A DNA stretch of 64,000 bases from Hyaloscypha bicolor E (lineage: Eukaryota; Ascomycota; Leotiomycetes; Helotiales; Hyaloscyphaceae): the NCBI RefSeq assembly GCF_002865645.1, contig NW_020194638.1:1178001-1242000 (forward strand), in the 5' to 3' direction. Each line of letters begins with the position of its first letter. Positions within the stretch are counted from its first letter, which is position 1. Positions 22,330 to 33,761 of this stretch are shown here, piece after piece. A model generated the notes under the pieces. It was not told where the DNA came from. It was given only the letters and a program-made list of their open reading frames with translations, and did no database searches. A program made the position numbers and the translations under genes.

Positions 22330-23552
22330 CTATCCCCCAGGCTCGGCAACGATTGCTGAGCAATCGATTAGTAATCGATTGTGTGCACTATTGATTAGCT
22401 ATCGATTGTAATCGATTGGTAATCGATTACTAAACGATTATTACCCCGCACCCCACGAAAGCTAAGCACTAAATTTTTAGTACCTATAGCCTATAATTTA
22501 GCGATCGTAGCCCTAAAATTTAGCGATAAGCAGCCTATAATTATAGGGCTCCCTTTTCCTCGCGACCCACAAGCCTCGAAGCTCACTTCTCACTTTCTCT
22601 CTCCACTTATTGCTTTTTACTTTTATATACTCGCCCTCTTAACCCCTCCCCCATTAAAAGTTGCCAAGCTTATGGGCCCAAGGCAGCCAGCGTATGGGAG
22701 GGCTAGTGGGAGACTAGTGGATTTGTACTATATTAAGGGGCCTTTCCCCGCCTTTAATAATGAGAACCAAGGCTTTTAACTACTTGAATTTAATATCCCC
22801 TAATCCCCCCTTCTACTTTTATACTTTTATCCGATCGGCTGCCGCTAGCTTTACACTTTATGACCAATTGTACGCGCAAAATCGCAGCAAATCAAAACGC
22901 TCAAACCCAAATTTCGGCCTTCTGATTTGCTCGATTTGCTCGCCTTAAAGTATACGGTCCAGTGTAAAGCTGGCGGCAGCCGATCGGATATATATAGAGA
23001 GAGAGAAGAATTAAAGAGAGAGTAAATATTTTAAGTAATAGTAAATGCTGAGAGAAAAGGAAGGAGGGGCAGTAATATATGAGTGCGGCCGATTTTTGGT
23101 AGGGTAAATCGTAACAGACCCCCTTACTAGTATGGACTATATCTTACCGGATGCAGGAATAGCTATTAATATCATCTTAATAGTACTAACGAGCGATAAG
23201 CCAGAGGGAGTCTTTTCAGGGGCTTGTCATACGGTAAGCTACCTAGAATAGGGGGCAGCTTAAAGCCGAGACAAGATGCAGGAGTACCTTAAGTACTAGA
23301 AAAGGAGCAGAGTTCTAGATACTTTCTTTAAATAAGTAAATAAGAGAGAGCCTTATCTTTATTATATATAGTATAGTACTCTACTAAACTCCTGGATCTT
23401 CTGGCATTAGAAAAGGGGTAAAATTATACGTATATAGGGATTAGCTCGCTAAATAATCGATTGCACTATCGATACAATCGATACCTTACGATTGTGGCAT
23501 CGATTGTTATCGATAGTGCAAAACGCCAATCGTTGCCGAGCCTGCTATCCCC
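22330..23552. mobile_element. Non-autonomous hAT-like DNA transposon with perfect 8-bp target duplication
   Basis: The element proper is 22338-23544 (1207 bp). Both ends carry the same 18-bp inverted terminal repeat, CAGGCTCGGCAACGATTG, and both flanks read CTATCCCC (22330-22337 and 23545-23552). An 8-bp duplication with ends opening CAGG is the hAT signature. Inside each end lie clusters of ATCGAT-type motifs, typical of transposase-binding subterminal repeats: five ATCGATT copies on the left and about five ATCGAT copies on the right. There is no transposase frame, so it must be mobilised in trans. A smaller TA-flanked MITE is nested within it. Confidence 0.88.
22828..22990. mobile_element. 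159-bp MITE with TA duplication, nested in the hAT-like element
   Basis: The element 22830-22988 begins and ends with an inverted repeat of about 27 bp with one mismatch (TCCGATCGGCTGCCGC, then AGCTTTACAC). It is flanked by TA on both sides, the target of Tc1/mariner-type elements. It codes for nothing. Because it lies wholly inside 22338-23544 it inserted after, or travelled with, the larger element. Confidence 0.82.
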
Positions 23553-24675
23553 GAGGTTTCTTAATTCCTTACAAGACGTTATCTATTTATTACAACAGAC
23601 TTGCACATCAAATTCTACGATAACAAAGCAGGGTATATCAAATTTTAGGCCAGCTCACGGCAAGCAGAGCAGCAAGAAAACTGCCGGGCCTGGAGGCCTT
23701 CGATCTACAGAAACTCTAACCTTAATACGTTTCAAAGTCAGCGAGGATTTATCGAGAATGTCGCAACCGACTGGAAGTCTGCTGCTTATTCCACGCAACG
23801 GAATATTGATTGCTCTCGGGTAGATGACCGCGATTCCCTGATTTTCACCATGTTATGGGCACATAGTGGCCGCATCCAATGGCACGCTCTCTATTGCCAA
23901 TCCTCCGGCTCCCACGGGTTCCAAATCACTGTTTTCGGGTTGCCCGCTCTTGATCGTGATTCCATCCTTGGAAGCCTCCGCCTCCCATCGTCCCAGCCCA
24001 GTAAAGTACTCCTATCTCATGACGGGATGCCATGAAACGTGCGAGAACAGGTATGGTACGTACAGTGACATTCGAAAAGAAATACAGGAGTATGTCATTT
24101 GAAGTCATCCGCAGGAGTCATTCATGTCGCGAAGTCGGTATCAAAGTAACCATCTGCCGAAGCACTTTGTACTGAATGGTGGGAATGGAACAATACTGAA
24201 GCGTATCTACGAAATTGAGACCCAGAACAGTTCGGTTGACCAGAGAATTTCCTTTGTCAAGTTTTGTCATGCCCCTCCGCAGTTGATCAACAAGGGGTAT
24301 TTTATCCATATTAAGAGAGCAGGCTCCCCCAGGTTGAGGCACAGGCGAAGCTTTTCGTCGAACTTTTGCTCTCATGATTTATTATACAGAGAAGATAAGG
24401 TTTGCCTTGTCATAAGCTGGCCATGATAACGTCCAGCAAGCCCATGTTTTCTATCAGTCTATTTGGTCAACATGATCGTTTTATCCATTTTGCGAGAGCC
24501 TTTTCGCGTTGTGGAGACTTTATCTCAAAGAAGAAGAAAACCTCCTTAAACCCGGTATCTCGTTCGGGAATCCGACGGGGTGATATAATTCACATATGCT
24601 TCACTTTCTTTGGAGTGGTACATATTCGATTGCAGAGCATATTCTGAAGCTCCTGTCAACATTCCTATTTCCAAG
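23553..24675. other. Spacer between the hAT-like element and the ferric reductase gene
   Basis: No gene is supported. Open frames of 60-120 codons lack domains. The last part is presumably the promoter of the reductase gene. Confidence 0.45.
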
Positions 24676-26664
24676 ATGCCTTCCAACTCTACTTCGCCCT
24701 ATCCTGGAGGAAACAACGGAACCAGTGTGGAAAATGCCACTGCAATAGCGGCCCAAGCGGACCAGATGGCCTCGAGACTCAGGACAAAAATGTGGAATCA
24801 TAACTCGGTGGAGCGTTTTGCAAGTGCCATGGCGGGTGTCATTATTTTGTTCACAATTTTTCACTGGAGCCGTTTCCTATACAGCCGTTGCGCTTCAAGA
24901 GGGATGCAGAAGTCAGGGCCATTGAAGGCCCAAGTTTCAGTGGCTCGGTATATTGAAGTCCCTCGGAGAGTAAACTTGACTGATCACCTTAATTAGAATG
25001 GTTAGACACGTACTTACACATCGAGTCCCTGGCTTCGCGTCCATTGGACATGCGCTCCTTGTTACGGTTTATCTTGGAATCAACATTGTTTTGACAGTGA
25101 CGAATATCGACTGGTCGTCCTTGATTGGAATCGCGACCCGCTTGGGATGGTAGGTCTTTGGCAACCTTTAGACCAGCCGAGTCTAATTTTGAGACAGGAT
25201 GGCGATAGCCAATGTTGCATTTATCACTTTCTTGGCTCTTAAAAACACCCCTCTAGCGTTCTTGACGGCCTATTCTTATGAACGTCTCAACCCACTTCAT
25301 CAAGCTGCTGGGTACATCACCATAACACACGCTTTTCTCCATGCAACTATGCAGTGCGTTCTATTGGTTGACCGACTGCATCTCAACAAGTTTCTGTTGG
25401 AGATAGAGCAAATACACGGCATCACGGCTGGATCGGCACTTCTCGTCATGCTGGTATTCGCAGTGCTGATCAAACGAATGCGATACGAGGTGTTCTATCT
25501 CAGCCACATCTTCACGTACATCGTTTTCATCATCAACATCGCCTTCCATCAACCGCAAGTGGCCAATAAAGTAGTAATCATCACAGTTGTGGCATGATCA
25601 ATGTGGAGCCTCGATCGGCTACTGCGAGCATGGAGGCTCTTTTGGTATAGCTATGACAACCGAGCAACACTTGTTCCTTTGCCTCATGGAGGAACACGCA
25701 TTGTCCTCCGCCGAGCTCCCACAAGAGCCATTCCAGGAAACCATTGCTTCGTTTGGATCCCCGAGATCCGAGCCTTTGAGACCCATCCTTTCACTATCGT
25801 CAGCAAGTCTCTCAGTTCTATTGAACTTGTCGTTGCTGCATATGATGGCTTCACAGACGATCTTCACAACTTTGCTGTCAAGCATCCAGGTGCCAGCCTT
25901 CGTGCCTCATTTGACGGGCCCTACGGCACTGTTCCAAACTTCGCAAAGTGTGCCGATAAAGTAATATTGATTGCCGGAGGCAGCGGTGTATCTTTCACAT
26001 TCGGAGTTGCTCTCGACATGGTCAGGAAGCTGTCCCATAACTTGCCGAAGCCAAAGATTGACTTCATCTGGGCTGTCAGAGAGCCAGGTAAGCGCGCATT
26101 GGGCCCTTGCTTATATAACTTTGGTTGCTTACCCAGACACTAGAAATCTTCGAGTGGTTCAGCAAAGAGCTCAAGGAACTCAAAGAATCTCCGCGGGTCA
26201 ATGTTATACTACACTCGACCCGTATGAACTTCGACCGGAGTCCACCATCCCCCGTGTTGCCAGCCATGTCGCCTATCATTCCCGAAGACAAGTCCGAGGT
26301 CGCTAACCACACACCGATTGGTGATGAAAAACATCATGCTATCCATCCATCCATATCTCACTCCCCTCTATCCACCTCCAACTCGAGATTCGATAACTTC
26401 CCACACGACGTTGAGAAGCACTCCACTTCCATGACCAACACCACACACGAGTGGGACTCGACATTGCATGGCGTACTACCTAGGCGACCAGACATCGAGA
26501 CACTGATCAAGAACGTTGTTGCGTCTGCAGGCGACGATGAGAGGATTGCCATTGCGGCCTGTGGTCCAGACTCGCTGATGTGGGAAGTGAGGCGGACGGC
26601 GACCAACGCAATCAAAATGCAAGGACCGAGTATCGAGTTGCACTGCGAACAATTCGGCTGGTGA
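24676..26664 (+). pseudogene. Ferric/cupric reductase (FRE family), interrupted by one in-frame TGA
   Basis: Homologue of plasma-membrane metalloreductases that pass electrons from NADPH through FAD and two haems to extracellular Fe(III). Exons 24676-24947, 24997-25149, 25198-26087 and 26144-26664 join in frame to 611 codons before the final stop. Motifs in order: N-terminal membrane segment VIILFTIFHWSRFLY, AFLTAYSYERLNPLHQ, haem-ligand candidates in HAFLHATMQ and YLSHIFTYIVF, FAD motif HPFTIVSKS, NADPH motif IAGGSGVSFTFGV and C-terminal AACGPDSLMWEV. A TGA at 25595-25597 falls between the last haem-side helix and the FAD domain, and the frame stays open and conserved on both sides. No believable intron removes it: the nearest options would be 16 nt long or would delete conserved codons. 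Probably a young pseudogene; readthrough or a sequencing error are alternatives. Confidence 0.8.
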
Positions 26665-28537
26665 CCGCAGTTGCGCGGTTTCCATTGCTGTGTCTTTTCA
26701 TTCGTACTGTCGCTCTCGTTTGTTCCCTTGGCTAGCACAGTGCGGGAGTTGAATGGCCAGATATATTCAGTCATGAACTTATGCATACATGATGTGCTTC
26801 AGCACACCGAGTATCGTATACCTACTCTATCATTAAGCATACGTACTTTGTTATCGAAGCTCAATTATCGATACCTGAATTCTTGGTCTACTTGAAAAGC
26901 ACAACTTCTTGACTCCTCGCAATCCGATATTCCCCCTGACCATAGAGATCTAGACCGTACAGTCAGCGCCATGCCTGTCACTTGTCAATAAATCTCCTGC
27001 AAGTATCTAGTATTTCCCCAGCGATGCATCCCCGGACCTAAAAACAGGGCGTTCAATCATCTTGGCACGGCAATTGCAAAGTCCCCCGGACCCGCATCCG
27101 GACTTCACATCACATCTAGACGATCTTCCTCCCCGACGTCGGCTGTTGAAATCCAATAAATTTTGTCCAACTATTATCCTACCCATGCCTAAAGAAAAGC
27201 CTATCCTCCCCGGAACAGATCCGGGAAACATATTTTATTTACGAACTGCCGAAGTGAAGGGGCGAAGTTTCAAGTTCTGGGCTGGGCGAGGAATGACTAA
27301 ACTGAAGCCCCCGCTAACATAATATATCTTAGTTTAAGGTTCAGAGACCCTTGTAGATATTTATACCTAAGGATTGAGAGCAGGCATGATGTTTGCGCTG
27401 TTTGAGGTGACAGGGTTGGGGACGAAGATGGTCAGGTGGGTGTGGTGCCGCAGCAAGATCTCATTAACACACTGATGAACACAAGACGACAACGACTGCC
27501 GGTTGGAATGGACAATACTCGATCCTAGACTCACAAGGGGTTCTTATATTTACCGTTGCTTTGATCCCTAGTTGTTTTCAACCGCACGAACTCTGGGCTA
27601 CTTTCAGCTTCTTGGGACTTTTATGCATGTTCCTGCTATACTTCAGCATCACTTCTTTGCCAATTAAACAAGTGGCAAGGAATCAATGAATAGACATCAC
27701 AAGGTCGAAGATTAATTTACAGTAGGATTTCATGACTATCGTAAGCGAGAAGATGGGTGGCATTTAAAGGAGGTTGGCACGTGCCACAATCATCTGTCAT
27801 TTCCCGGCTCTGAACGAAGTATGGCCACCAGCTCCAAAGTGAAAGCTACAGATATCTACTCAGCTCCATATTTCCTATCCAACCCCCTCGTCTGACAATC
27901 TTACTCGGGCTCTCTCATGCTGAGGTTGTATCATGGATGTCTTTACACTTACCCCAACACAAGACACTGCTTGAGAAGTTGCTGAGAAGGCTCTTTACGA
28001 TTTCCGAGGGATTAAAGCGGGAAGAGAGTTGAACCTCTGCGAGTGTCCTGCGATCATTCTTTGTACTATTGGAATATTGGGAGCATCTGGGGTCTAGTTG
28101 TTATTTACTGCCTCTGTACATTGGAAGCTTTTGGGATCTAAAATTCTAAATGTACTCAATGAGCAAGGAACATTCTGAAACCACTTGGCTTTAATTATAC
28201 GAAGTGGAAGCGGAGCATTCGCAGGTAATTGCTCTTTTCGGTTGCGAGCTATTCTACCCTGCGCCACTAAGCAATGAATTTGGAGAGTATTAGTTCTAAT
28301 TCTACTAACATTTGTGAGCGCTAATTTCAATTGTACCTGCAGCACAACGAATATTCGGAAGTGCTCGATTTTCATTGTACTTGCTACATACTGAAGATTT
28401 GATCGCACTGAGTTGTAACATGTAAGCCCCTCCAGAAAATGTGAAGAACACCCGTTAACCTGTGCGCGGAACAAACGTCAAGATTACGGATGCCTTGAGA
28501 ATTCTTGAGGAGATCTCCCTTAAGCACAAGGGGACGG
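26665..28537. other. Gene-poor stretch after the ferric reductase
   Basis: 1.9 kb with no supported gene. Small open frames around 27062-27322 and 28094-28474 have no domain. No terminal repeats were found by eye apart from the MITE that starts next. Confidence 0.45.
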
Positions 28538-28984
28538 TACGAAGATCACGGCATAAAGTGACGGGATTACAGGGCATTTGTGCTTTACAGCACTTCAGTA
28601 TCTTTTTTTAGTGCACTTGGACACTAAATTACCCTATGATTCTAGGCCAATGCCCTAAAAGCACGCTAGAAAGCGGGAGCTAGGGGTACCCTACCTTTTT
28701 AGGGCTCCTCCCCTGTACTTACAAGGAACATCTCGCTAAAGAGCCCTATAGTAACTACCTATTTAGCGTCCAAGCGCTATGGTTGCTCTGCCAGCAGCGC
28801 TATTTGGCCCTAAGGACATCTCATACCTTGCGAATGTCTCACAGCGCCTCTTGAGATCTGCTTAGGGCATATGGCCTGGAGCCATAGGGCCTTACAGCGG
28901 GCTCAAGCCACTAAATTGTGTTCTGAGGGGTGCCAAGGGTCCAAATGCCCTGTAATCCCGTCACTTTATGCCGTGATCTTCGTA
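28538..28984. mobile_element. 443-bp MITE with 41-bp perfect inverted ends and TA duplication
   Basis: The element 28540-28982 has identical inverted ends over 41 bp (CGAAGATCACGGCATAAAGT at the outer end) and is flanked by TA on both sides. The interior has no coding frame of transposase type. These traits fit a Tc1/mariner-superfamily non-autonomous element. Perfect ends argue for recent insertion. Confidence 0.9.
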
Positions 28985-29837
28985 ATTCCGGCGACGTTTA
29001 TTCCTGGCGAAGGAACTTTCTTCGCCCTACTCTCGACTCCGAATTGCAAACCCATCGCCTATATGTTGAGAGACCATTACAACAATTTGGGATGGAAGGC
29101 GATATCCAGCTGTGCTAGGCTTGATTTATCATGCGAAGCGAAACGGTATTGAAGAAGTCTTCGAGCTGCCGAAGCTGAACGCCCATTTGAAGCTTCGAGA
29201 CAGGACGTCTACAAGGTCTTTCGTGCTGCTTGCAGCGACTTGAAAAATCAACGCGACGTATTTTCTATTAGGTTGTAGTGAATACCAATTCATTCATTTT
29301 CCTTCCCCCACCCCCTTTTTTTGGAGGCTGTTGATAAGCGAGCTCGCTTAAGGACTTGGAAAAGTACCTAAACAAGTGAAGAGGGCAGTTCGAGGAAGGG
29401 CGTCTAATAAACTAGAGTGAAGCGAGAAGCGAGAAGCGAGATCGAATATAGACTATACCATATTCTGATGGATAATCCAGATTGCATGTTCCTTACACCT
29501 GTAGTTCAACGCATCTGCCGCTATGCTTTTGAAATTCGAAGGATGACGTTCACTTTCGCCTGGCGCACCTTCCCATTTCAGGGGAAACGAAGTTGCTCTT
29601 TCTGAACTTTCGGTCCCCCAACTACGTGGATATAGCAACCACGGGTCAATTGAGTGACATTATTACATCGCGTCTTCCTCATCAGCCTGGTGCGCCAAAT
29701 TTACCAAGGCACTAGCGCGCGAGAGTGGCTCGGGTGGGTGGGTCCCATTGCCATATTGACTGAGCCCCAAGTTATAAAACGACCTCCTTCACAGCAAACT
29801 CAATATACAAAATTCGTAACTATTCGCAGTGGGCGAG
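28985..29837. other. Spacer with no recognised gene
   Basis: A 7-bp tandem motif (GAAGCGA, three copies) lies near 29420-29441. A TATA-like TTATAAAA near 29773 precedes the small predicted gene at 29838. Nothing else is supported. Confidence 0.4.
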
Positions 29838-30284
29838 ATGGGCTTCATGGATGAGTACGGAAAATCGGGTTCCTATTCTCTTTATCCCCAGATCCCGGGA
29901 CACACTCTTCCATCATGCACTCTCGAGACATCTCGAAAGAGCTTCTATTGTTGGATTGCTCTTGGAGCAACTCGGCAGAGGGCAATCTGCTAACCCCTCT
30001 ATTCTAGGCTCAGTCGTTTAGCAGAGAACGCGGAATTCCTTCAACGCTCTACGCTCACCGACGCCGAAATCGAGCAATGGAAGACTCTCTTCGCCTACAC
30101 CGATTCCGAAGCCTCGCTCGTTATCAAGATGCAACTTGCAGACGTCAAACAAGAGTGCATCCCTGACGCACATTTGGAGCTGATTCGCGAGGATGTTGAG
30201 GCTGCAGGTCACTCGTGGCTCAGCCCGAAGCACCTGCTGCAAAATGGAGGATACCATGAAGGCCAACAGCACTACGCTGATTGA
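29838..30284 (+). CDS. Hypothetical small protein, two exons
   Basis: Proposed 97-aa product from exons 29838-29854 and 30008-30284. The intron has a GTACGG donor, an excellent branch site GCTAAC and a TATTCTAG acceptor, and the phases match. A TATA-like box sits about 65 bp before the ATG. The product is acidic, with AENAEFLQRSTLTDAEIEQW and AGHSWLSPKHLLQNGGYHEG; it has no signal peptide or membrane segment. I do not recognise the family. Codon-like bias supports coding, but the tiny first exon makes the start uncertain. Open sequence beyond the stop (GRVYLRCGERQGDYRVKEDP in another frame) hints that a longer gene may have been disrupted. Confidence 0.4.
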
Positions 30285-31039
30285 TCATGACGGGAAGAGA
30301 GGGGCTTCTCTTTGGGTGGTCGGGTTTATCTGAGATGTGGAGAGCGTCAAGGAGATTACAGGGTGAAGGAAGACCCGAAGGTTACGGAGGTTGCTGCGAT
30401 GTTTGGCAAGCATGAGGTATGTCTCAATTTCTGGGAGTAGTATTTCATCTTGCAGCAGTGTCCAACATCTTTTGGAACGTTCTGCTCCTGAGGATACTCC
30501 AAAGATTTATGCCGACTCCGATGTCTCGGGAGTAGGTTGATTGGGTTGATGATGAGGGGTTGAAGAGGATTGTGGAGTTATTGATGCGAAGTTGGTTCTT
30601 GAGATGAAGGGTCGTTGAAGACGGACCTCTCCACGGGCAGTCAACCAGATAGCCAAACTCGGTGTCTCCCTCTGCTCGAACAATCTCCTTCCTGACCCCA
30701 AATTCCTGGTACTTGCAGCATATCAGGAACTTGGGATGATGTATTTCTAGCCCGACCGATGATGCAGATGCCAACAATATGACCCTAGAGCCTCCCGAAC
30801 AAAGAAATCAAACCATCACTTCCAGTCATAGAAGGCAGTGCTTTCTTTATCGTGAAGTGGAAAATCTTCTTTGTTCGCTTTGAGTCAAGTCCATTGTCCA
30901 AGATTCGAGAACAAAGAAGCAGCTACAACATGCGAACAGAAGGATCAACCCATACTGAAGAAGCAGAATTAAATGTCCATTCGGCATTAAACATCCAACA
31001 TCCCAACTCAACCCCACGGAAAACGAAAGCAAAGACACA
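30285..31039. other. Spacer with no recognised gene
   Basis: Contains a possible out-of-frame continuation of the small gene just upstream (to about 30415) and otherwise no supported feature. The last 200 bp should include the promoter of the gene at 31040. Confidence 0.4.
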
Positions 31040-31459
31040 ATGTGCCAAGGGACCGTCACCATCATGAGCTGCGGGCACGCTCTGAACCACTACATATCCT
31101 ACTGTCATCAAGCTGCTGCACAACGAGACCTTAGGCCTTGTCCTCAAGACAGAATTCACGGCCCTCTCCAGCGCATTGATGACAGCTGTGCTGCGTGCCA
31201 CCCGAGCTTCAAGATCTCCGAGATCAACCAAAGACACGATGAGTTCCGAGACCGGAAGATGGCGCAGATGCAGCAATCGAGATCGAGACAGGAGGTTTTG
31301 GTGTTGCAGCGCGTGCTGGGGGAAGCACATGCTGCTAGAACAAAGGAGCTGAGAGATGCAGGCAGAGTGAGGTGGCATGGTGTTGTGTTGTGGGGACCGC
31401 CTGGCGCCGAGGGGTGTGAACGGGAGGAATGTGAGTGGGATGTTCCCTTTTCATTGTAA
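31040..31459 (+). CDS. Small Cys/His-containing fungal protein
   Basis: A 139-aa single-exon protein. The N-terminus MCQGTVTIMSCGHALNHYIS with a later CPQD and DDSCAACHP gives regularly spaced Cys/His pairs that could bind zinc. A helical, charged middle (INQRHDEFRDRKMAQMQQSR) follows. Small proteins with this CGH...H...C...CxxC plan recur in Pezizomycotina genomes, as I recall, without assigned function. It has no signal peptide. The next gene is convergent, on the minus strand. Confidence 0.55.
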   Translation: MCQGTVTIMSCGHALNHYISYCHQAAAQRDLRPCPQDRIHGPLQRIDDSCAACHPSFKISEINQRHDEFRDRKMAQMQQSRSRQEVLVLQRVLGEAHAARTKELRDAGRVRWHGVVLWGPPGAEGCEREECEWDVPFSL

Positions 31460-31605
31460 TACAAATAGATTACGTTGCTGAGTTTGATCGGGAGTAGATC
31501 CGCAATATCGTGTGCCACCGTGGCGAGAAGAGTGAAGCCGACATAGTAATTGAAGCGATGGGCTTAGAATGTGGAAGGAAGGCTATTCGGAAATGATCGG
31601 ATTTT

Positions 31606-33761
31606 TTATGAACCGGAACCCGCTTGGTTGGCGTTGTTTAGAATCGCAGTCTTCAGCAACCCGGAGGGATCGGCCTGTCCCTTGCCCCTCTTCCCAGCGT
31701 CTTCAACTCGGGCTCTCAGTTCCTTCATTCGCGCCTTCCGTTCTGTTTCTTGCGCTTTCTCCATCGCCTTCCTGGCATCTCTATATTCCCTCATTCGTTG
31801 TTTACCAAGAGAGCCGTTCCGTCTCCGGTCATCTGCGTTTCGAAGGAGCGGCAGCTGGATTATGGCAGAGAAAGTATCGAAGACTTTCTTAATCGGTACG
31901 CTGTGCCGTTCGGCGACTTCAGCAAAAGGAAAGAGATCTTGACATGTCTCGGCAATATCGACAATTCTACAAAGAAAAACAGATTAGCAAACGACTGAAG
32001 TAGGAGAATTGATCCGTGCATACAGATTTGGACAATGCTTGTGACTAGTACGAGCTCGTGGAATCTCAAACAGGTCTGTCTTCGCTCCCGTAACGCGAGG
32101 TGTACTGCTGAATGTATTTACAGCCCAAGCGTTAGATCTGTTCTCAAAGTTTCTGCTAGGGTTCGTATTAGGCTTCATTGAATTTGATGGCTGTCTAGCA
32201 GCGCTGAAATTCATGCCAGACTGAAAACCCCGGCTGCTAGCTGTATAGGACTCGGCAGGAGGAGACTGGGACCGAGAGGTCACTATTGGTATTTGAGCCA
32301 GACTGGCTTCTTTGGTTGATGGCCAAGCTGGAATCTTGTAGAGCGATGGTTTCCTCAGGAGATCCGAAGGGGTTGTTTGTAGCCGTTGAAAACTCGCCTG
32401 AGCGGGCCTTGGCGAAGGTGATGTCTGCTGCCTCTGAAATTGGAGTCCTTGGTGCTGAGGGATGGGAATTGGTGCAACCGTGGAGGTCGTATTAAGGTTT
32501 TGAGACAGAATTGTTCCGGGCTGGGAGGAGAGATTGTGAAAAGACATTGGCACATTAGGCAGGGCTAAATGTTGAGGGCGAGTTTGTTGAGGCCTTGTTT
32601 GAAATGGCGGAGAGGATTGGGCAGATTCGAAGGCGGGCCGGCGTTGTACTTGCGGCGTTGCCGGCACTCGCGAGATGTTTTGTTGCCACATGTTTCGTGG
32701 CTCGAAATGCCCGATTCTTGGCTGGTGCGGTGAATTGGTTAGCAGCCCCTGATTCTTGGGAGGCGTCAGCATGTTTTGATGCACAGGCTGTTGTTGATTG
32801 AGAGCCGAATCGACATTGTGGAAAGCGTTCCAATCAAAATCTAACCAAGAATTGAACAGTGGCTTGTTCGAGGGCTGAGTTCCTGGCAGAGACGGTAGAT
32901 CAGGAGTCCAAAGCATATCTGATGTGCCCATTGCTGAATCTCCTAAAGAACTCCCCGTTTTTGGCAGGGTAGAAACGAGAGTCGTTCGGGGTGAGACCTG
33001 AGAGGACTGGCTGAGACGTTGAGCTTGGGCTGATGGCACTTCGCCGTCAAGTCTCCGTTTCTTAGATGCTGAGCCGTGCAACGGCCACCAGTCGGGCAAT
33101 TGAGCGGTTTGTGTGGGTTGAATCGTTTGTGCCAAGGGTCTTGATTCATCCCACCAAAGAACCGACGCCAATTGAGAAGGAGGCTGAACAGCTTGAAGAG
33201 AGACATGGCGGGCGTCTGGGAACCATGAGGCCTGTGCCTTTGGAAGAGGAGTTGTTGCGAAGGGTGCTACTGGCAGAGAACTTCTTCGAAAAAGATAATC
33301 CTTGCTCTCACGGGTCCCTATGTGACATGATTCCAACTGTTCCAGAACACCTAGACTTCGCCGCCGAAGAGGATCCCATTGAGTCGTGCTATCTCGCTTT
33401 GGTGGAGGGGTTTTTTGGGGAACGGAGCACTGATTGAGCATGGACGGCGAGTATGAGAATTCAAGCCTGCCATCATGGTCAATAAGCCCTCTGGAAACCG
33501 CAACGTCTCATACCTCTTCCTTTTTCTCTTCCTACGTCGCGGTGCTGAGAAAACGAATTGGACCTCGTCATCCTCACTAGCATTTAGCCCAGAGTTCACC
33601 TGCGTAATTCCTTGGAGATGTTGGCCATTGCGGTTCATGAAATTTGGGGTGGCAGTTGAAGAAAGGCTATCAATCGTCGCTGGTTTGCTATTGGGAGTTT
33701 TGACGGCAACTGGCGGAGCCGTAGGAGTAACTAGAAGCTCGATTGGCCGTTCTTGGGCCAT
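31606..33761 (-). CDS. Unknown, probably nuclear, low-complexity protein
   Basis: Exons 33761-33514, 33466-32024 and 31966-31606 join in frame to 683 aa; junctions are AAGAG|GTATGAG...GGCAG and AATCT|GTATGC...TTTGTAG. A basic run RRRKRKRKR at the first junction is a plausible nuclear signal. Residues about 120-560 are rich in Gln, Pro, Ser and Asn, with no fold I recognise. The C-terminal exon is ordered and helical: LFPFAEVAERHSVPIKKVFD resembles a helix-turn-helix-like stretch, followed by a charged helix (EYRDARKAMEKAQETERKA). A transcription- or chromatin-related role is only a guess. The CSN6 gene is divergent, 486 bp away. Confidence 0.75.

Noticed and set aside
22760..22948. 62-codon frame inside the hAT-like element
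   Set aside because: It spans the end of the nested MITE and has no transposase motif.
25570..25640. Intron that would remove the in-frame TGA of the ferric reductase
   Set aside because: The nearest GT...AG pairs give either a 16-nt intron or loss of the conserved MWSLDRLLRAW stretch.
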